5,341 bases of DNA from an uncultured Clostridia bacterium (lineage in GTDB: Bacteria > Bacillota > Clostridia > Oscillospirales > CAG-382), in assembly GCA_905235695.1 (NCBI GenBank), contig CAJOMW010000087.1, forward strand, positions 1 through 5,341, read 5' to 3'. Position numbers and translations under genes: made by a program. This document shows positions 1-5,341 of the stretch, piece after piece. The notes beneath the pieces are model-generated. The model was not told where the DNA came from, ran no database searches, and saw only the letters and a list, made by a program, of their open reading frames with translations. Positions within the stretch are counted from its first letter, which is position 1. The number at the start of each line of letters is the position of its first letter.

Positions 1-69
1 CTGATGACCTGAGATGTGGTATTAGTCTGTTCCGCCGCAGAGAGTGCCGATTAAAAATTTACTCATTTT

Positions 70-86
70 TGTAAATTCAATTTACA
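70..86. repeat. 17-bp perfect inverted repeat in the tail behind the phosphoesterase gene
   Basis: The sequence TGTAAATT-C-AATTTACA has two 8-base arms (70-77 and 79-86) around a single central base. It lies 24 bp past the stop codon of the minus-strand phosphoesterase gene. No good T-tract follows it on either strand, so it does not look like a terminator. The compact, odd-centred symmetry resembles an operator for a dimeric repressor. I cannot match it to a named regulator, and the gene it would control would lie beyond the left edge. In an A+T-rich spacer, chance is a real alternative. Confidence 0.4.
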
Positions 87-109
87 TTCGTTTCTGCGTG
101 CTGTTTTCT

Positions 110-1219
110 CTATATCATTTTGATTTCTTTTCCGCCGAGAGCCATTATGCCGTATTTGAACGCCAGCCTTGCCTTCTCTCTTTCGGCAGCATCATCCGAC
201 ATGAGGTGCGGCTCGATGTTTCTGTAAAACTCTCCGAGCATTGTGCCGTCGCTCCTGAGAATTTCGGCATCATATACAGGAAGGGTTTCGTCCTTTACCT
301 CGACGTAATAAGGCCTTGTGACGGCGAGCCTGAGAAGCTCCTCATCCACCTCAAACTCCTGCGGCACAAGTCCGCCGAGAACTACTCTCAGAGCGGTGTC
401 GTCTCCGTACGGTGCGCACACCTTCTGAATCTCTCCGAGTGCGGCACTCATGTCCCTGCACCCCGTAACGTCGACGTTTGCTATCTCATACCGCTTTTTC
501 GAGCGGCCTATCGGCTTTATTTGCGTGCCCTCTTTCGTAACGTCGCAGAGAAACGCTCCCTTGTAGCCGGTTTCGTCGAATCCCCTGCCCTCAAGGCAGC
601 CGCAGTAGGCATAATAAGTGCCGCCTGCCTTCATGAGTCCGGACGCCTTATGGATATGACCGAGTGCGGCATAGTCAACACCGCTCACAGCAAGGTCGCC
701 CTCGAGTATCGGGCAGTAGACCGACAGAGGGTTGCCGAGGTCTCCGTGTGCGGCGAGGATATTTATTTTCGTCGGATCGCTTACGGAAAAGCCCTCGAGC
801 GGAGATCTCGTCATGGTATCGGACGTGAATGCGTAGCCGTACACACGCACGTTTGTTGACGGCACGTCGATATATTCCATCTTATCGCTCCTGAATATGT
901 GGACGTTATCCGGCCACTTTATCAGCGCATAGGGGGATTTTTCGTGGTAAAAATCGTGGTTCCCGGGCGCTATCACAAACAGGCACGACGGAAAGGTCGA
1001 TATTGCGCTGCAGATATTGTCTGCGGTGTCTTTGGTTATATACGAGTCGTCAAAGAGGTCGCCCGATATGATGAACAGTCCGCACTCGTTCTTCTTCGCC
1101 TCAAGGACGAGCGATGAAAAGTCGCTTCTCAGCTCCGTGCGGCGCTTCTGTGCCTCTATGGGGCTGGTGAGCGTGAACGGTGAGTCGAGGTGAACGTCGG
1201 CGCAGTGTATAAGCTTCAT
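110..1219 (-). CDS. SbcD/Mre11/YhaO-family metallophosphoesterase (probable DNA repair exonuclease subunit)
   Basis: This 369-residue protein is a calcineurin-like metallophosphoesterase of the Mre11/SbcD/YhaO type. The metal-binding motifs appear in order: D8-x-H10 in CADVHLDSPF, G53-D54 in ISGDLFDDS, GNHD at 86-89, H158 in AAHGD, and GHIH at 187-190. Together they hold the two-metal (usually Mn) site. The catalytic domain covers about residues 1-235, and the remaining 130 residues match the position of the capping/DNA-binding region of SbcD-like proteins. The length is close to family members (roughly 370-410). There is no signal peptide or membrane segment, so it should be cytoplasmic. Family members act as nuclease partners of an SMC-like ATPase (SbcC, or YhaN for YhaO). 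The opening LDSPF is closer to the YhaO group than to classical SbcD. The ATG at 1219 is backed by AAGGCGG seven bases upstream, and the stop is TAG. It lies 72 bp behind rpmE on the same strand with no clear promoter of its own. Family is confident; the exact substrate is inference. Confidence 0.9.
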   Translation of the reverse strand: MKLIHCADVHLDSPFTLTSPIEAQKRRTELRSDFSSLVLEAKKNECGLFIISGDLFDDSYITKDTADNICSAISTFPSCLFVIAPGNHDFYHEKSPYALIKWPDNVHIFRSDKMEYIDVPSTNVRVYGYAFTSDTMTRSPLEGFSVSDPTKINILAAHGDLGNPLSVYCPILEGDLAVSGVDYAALGHIHKASGLMKAGGTYYAYCGCLEGRGFDETGYKGAFLCDVTKEGTQIKPIGRSKKRYEIANVDVTGCRDMSAALGEIQKVCAPYGDDTALRVVLGGLVPQEFEVDEELLRLAVTRPYYVEVKDETLPVYDAEILRSDGTMLGEFYRNIEPHLMSDDAAEREKARLAFKYGIMALGGKEIKMI

Positions 1220-1226
1220 GCAAACA

Positions 1227-1234
1227 CCGCCTTT
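1227..1234 (-). promoter_or_regulatory. Ribosome binding site of the metallophosphoesterase gene
   Basis: On the minus strand AAAGGCGG ends 7 bases before the ATG at 1219 and fixes that start. It is an exact complement of CCGCCTTT in the 3' arm of the rpmE terminator (minus strand of 1266-1273). It could therefore be sequestered in an alternative RNA fold. Confidence 0.65.
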
Positions 1235-1260
1235 CGGAATGATATTGAAATCGAATGCAA

Positions 1261-1287
1261 AATTAAAAGGCGGATAAGCTCCGCCTT
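1261..1287 (-). terminator. Rho-independent terminator of rpmE
   Basis: An 8-bp perfect stem (AAGGCGGA at 1267-1274 pairing with TCCGCCTT at 1280-1287) encloses a 5-base loop, starting 4 bp past the rpmE stop codon. Read on the minus strand, the 3' arm runs into TTAATTTT, a broken but usable T-tract. The interrupted tract suggests incomplete termination, which would let some transcripts continue into the phosphoesterase gene. Confidence 0.75.
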
Positions 1288-1291
1288 CAAT

Positions 1292-1492
1292 TTATTCAAG
1301 ATTAAATTTCTTCTTGAACTTGTCAACACGTCCGCCGGCGTCAACAAACTTCTGCTTGCCGGTGAAGAACGGGTGACACTTTGAACAGATATCAACGCGC
1401 AGCTCTTCTTTTGTGGAACGTGTCTGGAAGGTAGCTCCGCAAGCGCATTTAACGGTCGCGTCTACATACTTAGGATGGATTCCCTGTTGCAT
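1292..1492 (-). CDS. rpmE: 50S ribosomal protein L31, zinc-binding (C+) form
   Basis: This is a complete 66-residue L31 of the large ribosomal subunit. It opens MQQGIHPKY, as the family does (IHPxY). The four zinc ligands are C16 and C18 (CAC) and C36 and C39 (CSKC), marking the zinc-containing form rather than the cysteine-free paralogue that replaces it during zinc starvation. The segment HPFFTGKQK and the basic tail DKFKKKF are also typical. The ATG at 1492 has AGGAGT 8 bases upstream. A strong sigma-A promoter lies at 1533-1561 and a hairpin terminator starts just past the TAA stop, so it is probably transcribed mostly as a single gene with some read-through. I see no obvious Zur-type operator over the promoter. 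Confidence 0.97.
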   Translation of the reverse strand: MQQGIHPKYVDATVKCACGATFQTRSTKEELRVDICSKCHPFFTGKQKFVDAGGRVDKFKKKFNLE

Positions 1493-1500
1493 TTATGTTC

Positions 1501-1506
1501 ACTCCT
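1501..1506 (-). promoter_or_regulatory. Ribosome binding site of rpmE
   Basis: AGGAGT on the minus strand lies 8 bases before the ATG at 1492. This is a near-ideal Shine-Dalgarno sequence and supports the start. Confidence 0.85.
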
Positions 1507-1532
1507 ATTCTTTTTGTCAGATAACAGAAGTT

Positions 1533-1561
1533 ATTATATCACATAAAATTCGTTTTTGCAA
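1533..1561 (-). promoter_or_regulatory. Sigma-A promoter of rpmE
   Basis: Read on the minus strand, the -35 TTGCAA (1561-1556) and a perfect -10 TATAAT (1538-1533) are separated by exactly 17 bp. Transcription would begin near 1526, giving a short leader of about 34 nt. That is too short for an elaborate leader structure and suits a highly expressed ribosomal protein gene. Confidence 0.88.
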
Positions 1562-1573
1562 TAGTATTTCGGC

Positions 1574-1588
1574 ATATTTTGAAAATAT
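1574..1588 (-). promoter_or_regulatory. A+T palindrome upstream of the rpmE promoter, possible UP element
   Basis: ATATTTT-G-AAAATAT is a perfect 7-1-7 inverted repeat. It is centred about 55 bp upstream of the predicted rpmE start point, where the distal UP-element site for the RNA polymerase alpha subunit falls. On the minus strand the surrounding bases (AAAATATTTTCAAAAT) resemble the A-tract/T-tract pattern of UP elements. The 7-1-7 symmetry would also fit a Fur-family operator, but the sequence does not match the Fur, PerR or Zur consensus. Confidence 0.35.
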
Positions 1589-1628
1589 TTTATGAAATTT
1601 TTTATGGAAATTTGTTTTTCTGTCCCTC

Positions 1629-1637
1629 TTTCGACGA
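1629..1637 (+). promoter_or_regulatory. Spo0A-box-like site upstream of spoIIE
   Basis: On the minus strand this reads TCGTCGAAA, one mismatch from the core form TTGTCGAAA of the Spo0A box. In Bacillus and several clostridia, spoIIE is directly activated by phosphorylated Spo0A, so the place is right. It is a short motif and rests on a single copy; I found no convincing second box nearby. Confidence 0.45.
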
Positions 1638-1663
1638 TTTTTTTGAAAGGGAGATGGTAAAAT
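1630..1663 (+). promoter_or_regulatory. Candidate Spo0A-dependent sigma-A promoter of spoIIE
   Basis: TAAAAT at 1658-1663 is the best -10-like element between rpmE and spoIIE. The Spo0A-box-like sequence at 1629-1637 would cover the -35 position with an extended 21-22 bp spacer. Long spacing with a Spo0A box at -35 is the arrangement described for the Bacillus subtilis spoIIG and spoIIE promoters. Transcription would start near 1670, leaving a leader of about 65 nt. This is inferred from spacing and position only. Confidence 0.35.
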
Positions 1664-1716
1664 TACGGTGAAAGACGTAAAAAGCTAAGGATTTGAAAGT
1701 ATTCTTTCTAAAAATC

Positions 1717-1724
1717 GGAAAGGA
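1717..1724 (+). promoter_or_regulatory. Ribosome binding site deciding the spoIIE start
   Basis: GGAAAGGA ends directly against the ATG at 1725, too close for initiation there, but lies 9 bases before the ATG at 1734. This favours 1734. A third in-frame ATG at 1764 has AGAGG (1752-1756) 7 bases upstream and cannot be excluded. Confidence 0.6.
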
Positions 1725-1733
1725 ATGGCAAAA

Positions 1734-4118
1734 ATGCAGCAAATATTCAGCAGAGGCGGACAGATGAGAAAAAAGATACGTCAAAAAGCGGATAAGGCGA
1801 GAAGTGCGGCTCTGAAAGTTCCAAAAGCCGTAAAGGCTTTCTCCGTCAGGACGGCGGACAGGCTGTCAAAGGCGGCGTCAAAGCGCGGACTGAGGGTTTC
1901 GGAGCTGAGAGAGTATTCAAAATACGTGCTTATATCCCTGCTGTCGTTCCTCATGGCGTACGCGCGCTTTCCCCAGGACATAAGACCTCTGGGAATTGCC
2001 GTGATATGTGCGGCGGCCGATAAAAAGACGGCGCTGTTCGCTTACATAGGGTGTGCCGTCGCGTGCGTAACGTACCCCGACATCGCAATAGCCTACTTTA
2101 TAGTATACTTCATGCTATTTGCCGCAAGAAAGGCGTTCACCGATTCAAAATTCCGCGAGCCGATATACGTAAAAGTCATAGAGAGCACCGCGGCGAGCAT
2201 GGCGATAGGCGTAATACGCATATCATCTTCGCACAGCGAGGCTCTGTACGAGTACATAGCGGCTCTCGCATCGGCGGCTCTTGCGGCGGCGTTTACGTAC
2301 TTCTTTTCAAACATTTTTGCGAGAGATATATACGACTCCATCCCCCTGGGCCGCAAAAGCATTTGCAGCTATGCGCTTATGGGCGCGATAGTGTGTTCCC
2401 TCTCGGGTATCGGAATTTTCGGCTTTGACCTTCGACTTATTGCCGCATGTGTCATAACGCTTACCTACGCCGTCTCAAATGGCTTTATGCATGCAGGGAT
2501 AGTGGGCTTTGTATGCGGAGTCGCCTGCGGTGATCCTATGACGTGCGCTTGTCTCGGGCTTTGCGGCTTAATAAGCGGTCTGCTGTTTCCAAAGAGCATT
2601 TTTGCCGCCCTCTTCTCGTTTGCGGCTGCGTTTTTCACCTGTGGAGCATACAGCCAAGACATTCAAAGCGCACTTGCTCTCATGCCGTCGGTTGCGCTCG
2701 CCTGCCTTATCTTTATCCCTGCGTGTGCGTTTCTTCCGGATATTATGCGAATATCCGTCTCCGCCAAGGGCGCAAAAGCAAATACCGACACGGCGGATAA
2801 GAGCAATTATCCTCGCCGCCTTTCCGAGGCGTTCTTTTCGCTGTCGGAGGTATTTTACAAGCTCTCGGAAAACCGCCGCTTCCCGTCCGAGAGCGACACG
2901 GGCATAGCGCTTGAGAGGGCGTTTTCGGAAGTCTGCTCAAAATGTGCGCTGAATGAAATGTGCTTTGCGAGGCGGAACACAGATGAGGACGAGCTGAGAA
3001 AAAAGCTGCATAGTGCCATGCAGGTACGGCAAGCGGAGCCGGACGATTTCGGCGCAAACATGAAGGAAAAATGCATACGGCTCGAAGCGCTTTGCGACGA
3101 GGTCAACGCCTCATACAGAAAGACAGCCGTCGCTCTTTCAAAGGACAACCGCACCTCGCTTCTGTCGTCCCAGTACGCCGGCATCGCGAGGCTCATCACC
3201 GACACCGAAAAGAAAAGTGCTGAAATATCGGGCAGAGACGAGGCTTACGAGAAAAAGATAGCCGATGCACTGAAAAAAATAGATATGCCGTTCTCACGGA
3301 TAACGGTGTGCTCAAAGAGGGAAAAAAAGGTAAAGATATACGGGGTAAATCTCGACAAGATACCGTTCGGAGCGGAAGAGCTGAAAAAGTATATGCTGAC
3401 CGAATGTGGGCTGAGAATAACCGAGCCGTCGTTTGATATGACGGAAAGCTCAGGCATTGTTATGAGCTTTGAAAGGGCGCCTGTGATAAGCGTAGAGTAC
3501 TCGCATGCGAGCAGATCCAAGGAAGATGACGAGGTGAACGGCGACACGGTAAACTTCGTGCACGGAGACCACAGCTTTTTCCACGCCTTTATATGCGACG
3601 GCATGGGCAGCGGAGCCGACGCCGCTCTCGCATCCCGTCTCTCGTCGGTATTTCTCGAGAAAACGCTGTCGGTTGGCGCAAAAAAATCAATAATACTCGA
3701 GCTTCTCAACAACGCCCTGCTCGCACAGAGCAACGAGAGCTTTTCGACGGTCGATCTGCTCGAAGCTGACCTTCTCACCGGAAAGAGCTATTTTCTCAAG
3801 GCAGGCGCTGCGCCGACGTTCATCCTACGCCGGCAAAAGCTGTACAAAATAAGCTCTTCGACGGTGCCTGTCGGTATAATTTCCTCGTTTACCGCCGAGA
3901 GCACGAGATTTGACCTTGAGGCAGGCGACGTAATAATAATGGTATCGGACGGAGTGGTACAGGGTACGGACGAATCCCCGTGGCTCGCCGAGCTGATACG
4001 GATGGACGTGACGAGAGATCCGTCGGTGCTCTCAAGGAAGATACTCGACAAGGCAAGGGAAATCAACGTGCGAACCGACGACATGACGGCTGCGGTAATA
4101 AAGATAAAAGGCTGCTGA
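1734..4118 (+). CDS. spoIIE: Stage II sporulation protein E (SpoIIE), PP2C-type serine phosphatase
   Basis: SpoIIE sits at the polar septum, helps form it with FtsZ, and dephosphorylates the anti-anti-sigma factor SpoIIAA to release sigma-F in the forespore. Residues are numbered from the ATG at 1725; the preferred start at 1734 gives 794 aa, near the 827 of B. subtilis. Residues 15-60 are a strongly basic cytoplasmic tail. Residues 66-340 hold about nine or ten hydrophobic segments. Residues 360-590 form the regulatory region, with a cysteine cluster (C404, C407, C413). Residues 590-797 are the PP2C domain: NGDTVN 605-610, ICDGMGSG 623-630, STVDL 674-678, KAGAAP 692-697, VPVGI 715-719, MVSDGV 739-744 and DDMT 785-788. 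The metal-binding aspartates D625, D742 and D785/786 are present, so it should be active. It is divergent from rpmE, appears monocistronic with a strong terminator behind it, and has no truncation or frameshift. Confidence 0.96.
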   Translation: MQQIFSRGGQMRKKIRQKADKARSAALKVPKAVKAFSVRTADRLSKAASKRGLRVSELREYSKYVLISLLSFLMAYARFPQDIRPLGIAVICAAADKKTALFAYIGCAVACVTYPDIAIAYFIVYFMLFAARKAFTDSKFREPIYVKVIESTAASMAIGVIRISSSHSEALYEYIAALASAALAAAFTYFFSNIFARDIYDSIPLGRKSICSYALMGAIVCSLSGIGIFGFDLRLIAACVITLTYAVSNGFMHAGIVGFVCGVACGDPMTCACLGLCGLISGLLFPKSIFAALFSFAAAFFTCGAYSQDIQSALALMPSVALACLIFIPACAFLPDIMRISVSAKGAKANTDTADKSNYPRRLSEAFFSLSEVFYKLSENRRFPSESDTGIALERAFSEVCSKCALNEMCFARRNTDEDELRKKLHSAMQVRQAEPDDFGANMKEKCIRLEALCDEVNASYRKTAVALSKDNRTSLLSSQYAGIARLITDTEKKSAEISGRDEAYEKKIADALKKIDMPFSRITVCSKREKKVKIYGVNLDKIPFGAEELKKYMLTECGLRITEPSFDMTESSGIVMSFERAPVISVEYSHASRSKEDDEVNGDTVNFVHGDHSFFHAFICDGMGSGADAALASRLSSVFLEKTLSVGAKKSIILELLNNALLAQSNESFSTVDLLEADLLTGKSYFLKAGAAPTFILRRQKLYKISSSTVPVGIISSFTAESTRFDLEAGDVIIMVSDGVVQGTDESPWLAELIRMDVTRDPSVLSRKILDKAREINVRTDDMTAAVIKIKGC

Positions 4119-4125
4119 TAAAAGG

Positions 4126-4159
4126 GGGGCATACTTCGGCAAGAAGTATGCCCCTTTTT
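4126..4159 (+). terminator. Strong intrinsic terminator of spoIIE, probably shared with the convergent gene
   Basis: A 12-bp perfect stem (GGGGCATACTTC at 4126-4137 with its complement at 4143-4154) closes a 5-base loop and is followed by TTTTT, 7 bp after the spoIIE stop. Read on the minus strand, the same stem is followed by CCTTTT. The hairpin may thus also stop transcripts of the rhamnosidase-like gene, which ends at 4178. It occupies most of the 59-bp gap between the two convergent genes. Confidence 0.9.
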
Positions 4160-4177
4160 CCAAATATGATTTGTTGC

Positions 4178-5341
4178 TTACATTACCCCCGGGTAGATAT
4201 CCTCGGAGAAGTACTTGCCAAAGATATATACCGGCACTGCCGACCAGCCGTGGCAGAGACTTCCTGCCTTGTAGAAGTCGTCTGCGCCGAGGTCTGTTTC
4301 CCAGAACGTATCCGCACCCCTGCGCACCATGCTTCCCCAGCGCTCCTCTATCTCGTGCATTACCTGCTCCTTGTAGTCTCCGCTTTTGAGGAGTACTTCA
4401 AAGCGATATATTGTCATGCTGAGCGAGACGGGTATAAACGCTCCCTTTGCGACGAGTTCCGTGACGGAAGCTATCTTATCGTCCGGAACGATACCGGCGT
4501 AGAGCATCATTATCTGCGTTAAGTCGTGGCGTGGCTCGGTGTCCCTGCCAAGGCGCGTTATATATGCGCCGCTCTCCTCATGGAAGAATGCATCGTGCGT
4601 CGCCTTCTTGATGGAGGCGGATATATTTTCATAGCGCTCTGCGTCGCCCCGTCCGATAATGCGGCATACTCTTGCGAAGCAGTCAAGCGCATCTGCTACG
4701 AATGCACAGAGCGGCGATTCATACACCTTTTCTCCCTCGGGTATGCGATCCAAGCCGCCAAGACCGTCTCTCCACTCATAGAAGTTCCAAAGTCCCTGCC
4801 CCTGATAAAGCGGAATAAGCCCGGTCTCGCCGTCTATGCGCTCGCAGAAGCCCTCTATGATATTTTGTATGACCGGGAACACGTCGTTCGCAAGCGTTAT
4901 GTCCTTGCTGTACACGGTATACTCGTATATTTCACGAATATATACGGCCGTAAACGATGGTATGGTAACGGCAGTCTTTCCGGGCGAACAAAGCTCGAGA
5001 AGCTTATCGTGCTCACGGTATGAGCGAGAGAGCAGATCAAGCGACGCGCGCGGAAAGCGAAACTCGCGGAACGCATAATATCCGCAGAGTATCTGTATAC
5101 GGCTGTCAAGCGCATAGAGAGCCTGCTCACGCCATGGGCAGTCCTCGTAGTGCTCGTGCATACAGGTTTTCAGAGTATTGACACCTATGTCGTATATTAT
5201 CTTATGAAGTCCGTCGGTGACGGGTGCAGGGTAAGAGCTTATCGGATACGTCGTCGGGTAAATGCCGGCGTGATTGACCGTCGCTTGCCTTGCATATATA
5301 TGTATCTGAAGATATCTGAGACCTATTCTCTGATAAGGGTA
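4178..5341 (-). CDS. GH78-type alpha-L-rhamnosidase-like glycoside hydrolase, C-terminal part (5' end beyond the window)
   Basis: The frame stays open from the right edge to the TAA at 4178-4180, giving 387 visible residues. The internal ATG at 5161 is not the start, because 60 more residues of family-like sequence (such as GLRYLQIHIYA) precede it. The visible part is the (alpha/alpha)6-barrel catalytic domain plus the C-terminus. In visible numbering, EDCPWREQALYALD (66-79) is the GH78 signature. D67, R71, E72 and D79 have the spacing of D567, R571, E572 and D579 of Bacillus sp. GL1 RhaB, with E72 at the general-acid position. E348 in TFWET fits the base-side glutamate (E841 in RhaB), and SLCHGWSA (361-368) is the conserved block after it. 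WNFYEWRDG (185-193) is another typical aromatic segment. The family hydrolyses terminal alpha-L-rhamnose from plant glycosides or polysaccharides. Export cannot be judged without the N-terminus. Family is fairly sure; the exact substrate is not. Confidence 0.85.
   Translation of the reverse strand, partial: YPYQRIGLRYLQIHIYARQATVNHAGIYPTTYPISSYPAPVTDGLHKIIYDIGVNTLKTCMHEHYEDCPWREQALYALDSRIQILCGYYAFREFRFPRASLDLLSRSYREHDKLLELCSPGKTAVTIPSFTAVYIREIYEYTVYSKDITLANDVFPVIQNIIEGFCERIDGETGLIPLYQGQGLWNFYEWRDGLGGLDRIPEGEKVYESPLCAFVADALDCFARVCRIIGRGDAERYENISASIKKATHDAFFHEESGAYITRLGRDTEPRHDLTQIMMLYAGIVPDDKIASVTELVAKGAFIPVSLSMTIYRFEVLLKSGDYKEQVMHEIEERWGSMVRRGADTFWETDLGADDFYKAGSLCHGWSAVPVYIFGKYFSEDIYPGVM

Noticed and set aside
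22..66. Short minus-strand ORF (MSKFLIGTLCGGTD) after the phosphoesterase gene, possible small peptide
   Set aside because: It has only 14 codons, no Shine-Dalgarno sequence, and no recognisable feature.
44..859. 271-residue open frame on the plus strand
   Set aside because: It lies entirely antisense to the phosphoesterase gene apart from its first 66 bases, has no ribosome binding site, and its translation looks like no known family. The minus-strand gene carries all the catalytic motifs.
1654..1671. ATG with an AAAGGGAG Shine-Dalgarno-like sequence, a possible leader peptide before spoIIE
   Set aside because: The frame closes after five codons (MVKLR), and the ATG would lie upstream of the likely transcription start.
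1695..1708. Small hairpin GAAAG-TATT-CTTTC before the spoIIE ribosome binding site
   Set aside because: Only five base pairs, mostly A-T, with no T-tract and no overlap with the Shine-Dalgarno sequence; too weak to call.
1687..1727. Possible sigma-H promoter (AAGGATTT followed by GAAT) ahead of spoIIE
   Set aside because: The two elements are about 28 bp apart instead of the 11-14 expected, and the second overlaps the ribosome binding site.
3245..3778. 177-residue minus-strand open frame inside spoIIE, and other long antisense frames (2743-3057, 2855-3205, 3788-4132)
   Set aside because: All are shadows of spoIIE; their serine- and arginine-rich translations are typical of reverse-frame reading, and the plus-strand protein is intact across them.
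4526..5023. 165-residue plus-strand open frame opposite the rhamnosidase-like gene, and the frame at 3980-4522
   Set aside because: The minus-strand frame carries GH78 motifs on both sides of these regions. The frame at 3980-4522 also runs through the spoIIE end and its terminator.
4178..5161. Treating the ATG at 5161 as the true start of the rhamnosidase-like gene
   Set aside because: The frame stays open without a stop to 5341, the upstream residues look like the preceding part of the catalytic domain, and the catalytic signature would otherwise begin at residue 6.

Overview
The window looks like chromosomal DNA from an endospore-forming member of the Clostridia (Firmicutes/Bacillota), possibly an uncultured gut lineage. 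The spore-former call rests on a full-length SpoIIE. The Gram-positive style of the regulatory signals (a near-consensus sigma-A promoter, AGGAG-type ribosome binding sites, hairpin-plus-T terminators) agrees with this. Isoleucine is written very often with the ATA codon. The genus cannot be named from this stretch.

Layout from left to right. Positions 1-109 hold no convincing gene, only a 17-bp perfect inverted repeat. Positions 110-1219 (minus) encode an SbcD/YhaO-type metallophosphoesterase. Positions 1292-1492 (minus) encode zinc-binding ribosomal protein L31 (rpmE). It has a strong promoter and its own terminator, and lies just upstream of the phosphoesterase in the same direction. The 241-bp A+T-rich stretch between rpmE and spoIIE carries divergent promoters. 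Positions 1734-4118 (plus) encode SpoIIE, the membrane-bound PP2C phosphatase that activates sigma-F in the forespore. A strong hairpin terminator follows at 4126-4159. Positions 4178-5341 (minus) are the C-terminal 387 residues of a GH78-type alpha-L-rhamnosidase-like protein whose 5' end lies beyond the right edge.

The genes do not form one pathway. They are three transcription units: rpmE with the phosphoesterase behind it (ribosome and probable DNA repair), spoIIE alone (sporulation), and a plant-glycan or rhamnoside hydrolase gene pointing toward spoIIE. I see no mobile element, CRISPR array, tRNA or rRNA, and no clear undescribed system. The observations most worth following are regulatory. 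One is a three-segment RNA arrangement, in which the 3' arm of the rpmE terminator could instead pair with the ribosome binding site of the phosphoesterase gene. The other is a Spo0A-box-like sequence spaced 21-22 bp from a -10-like element ahead of spoIIE.
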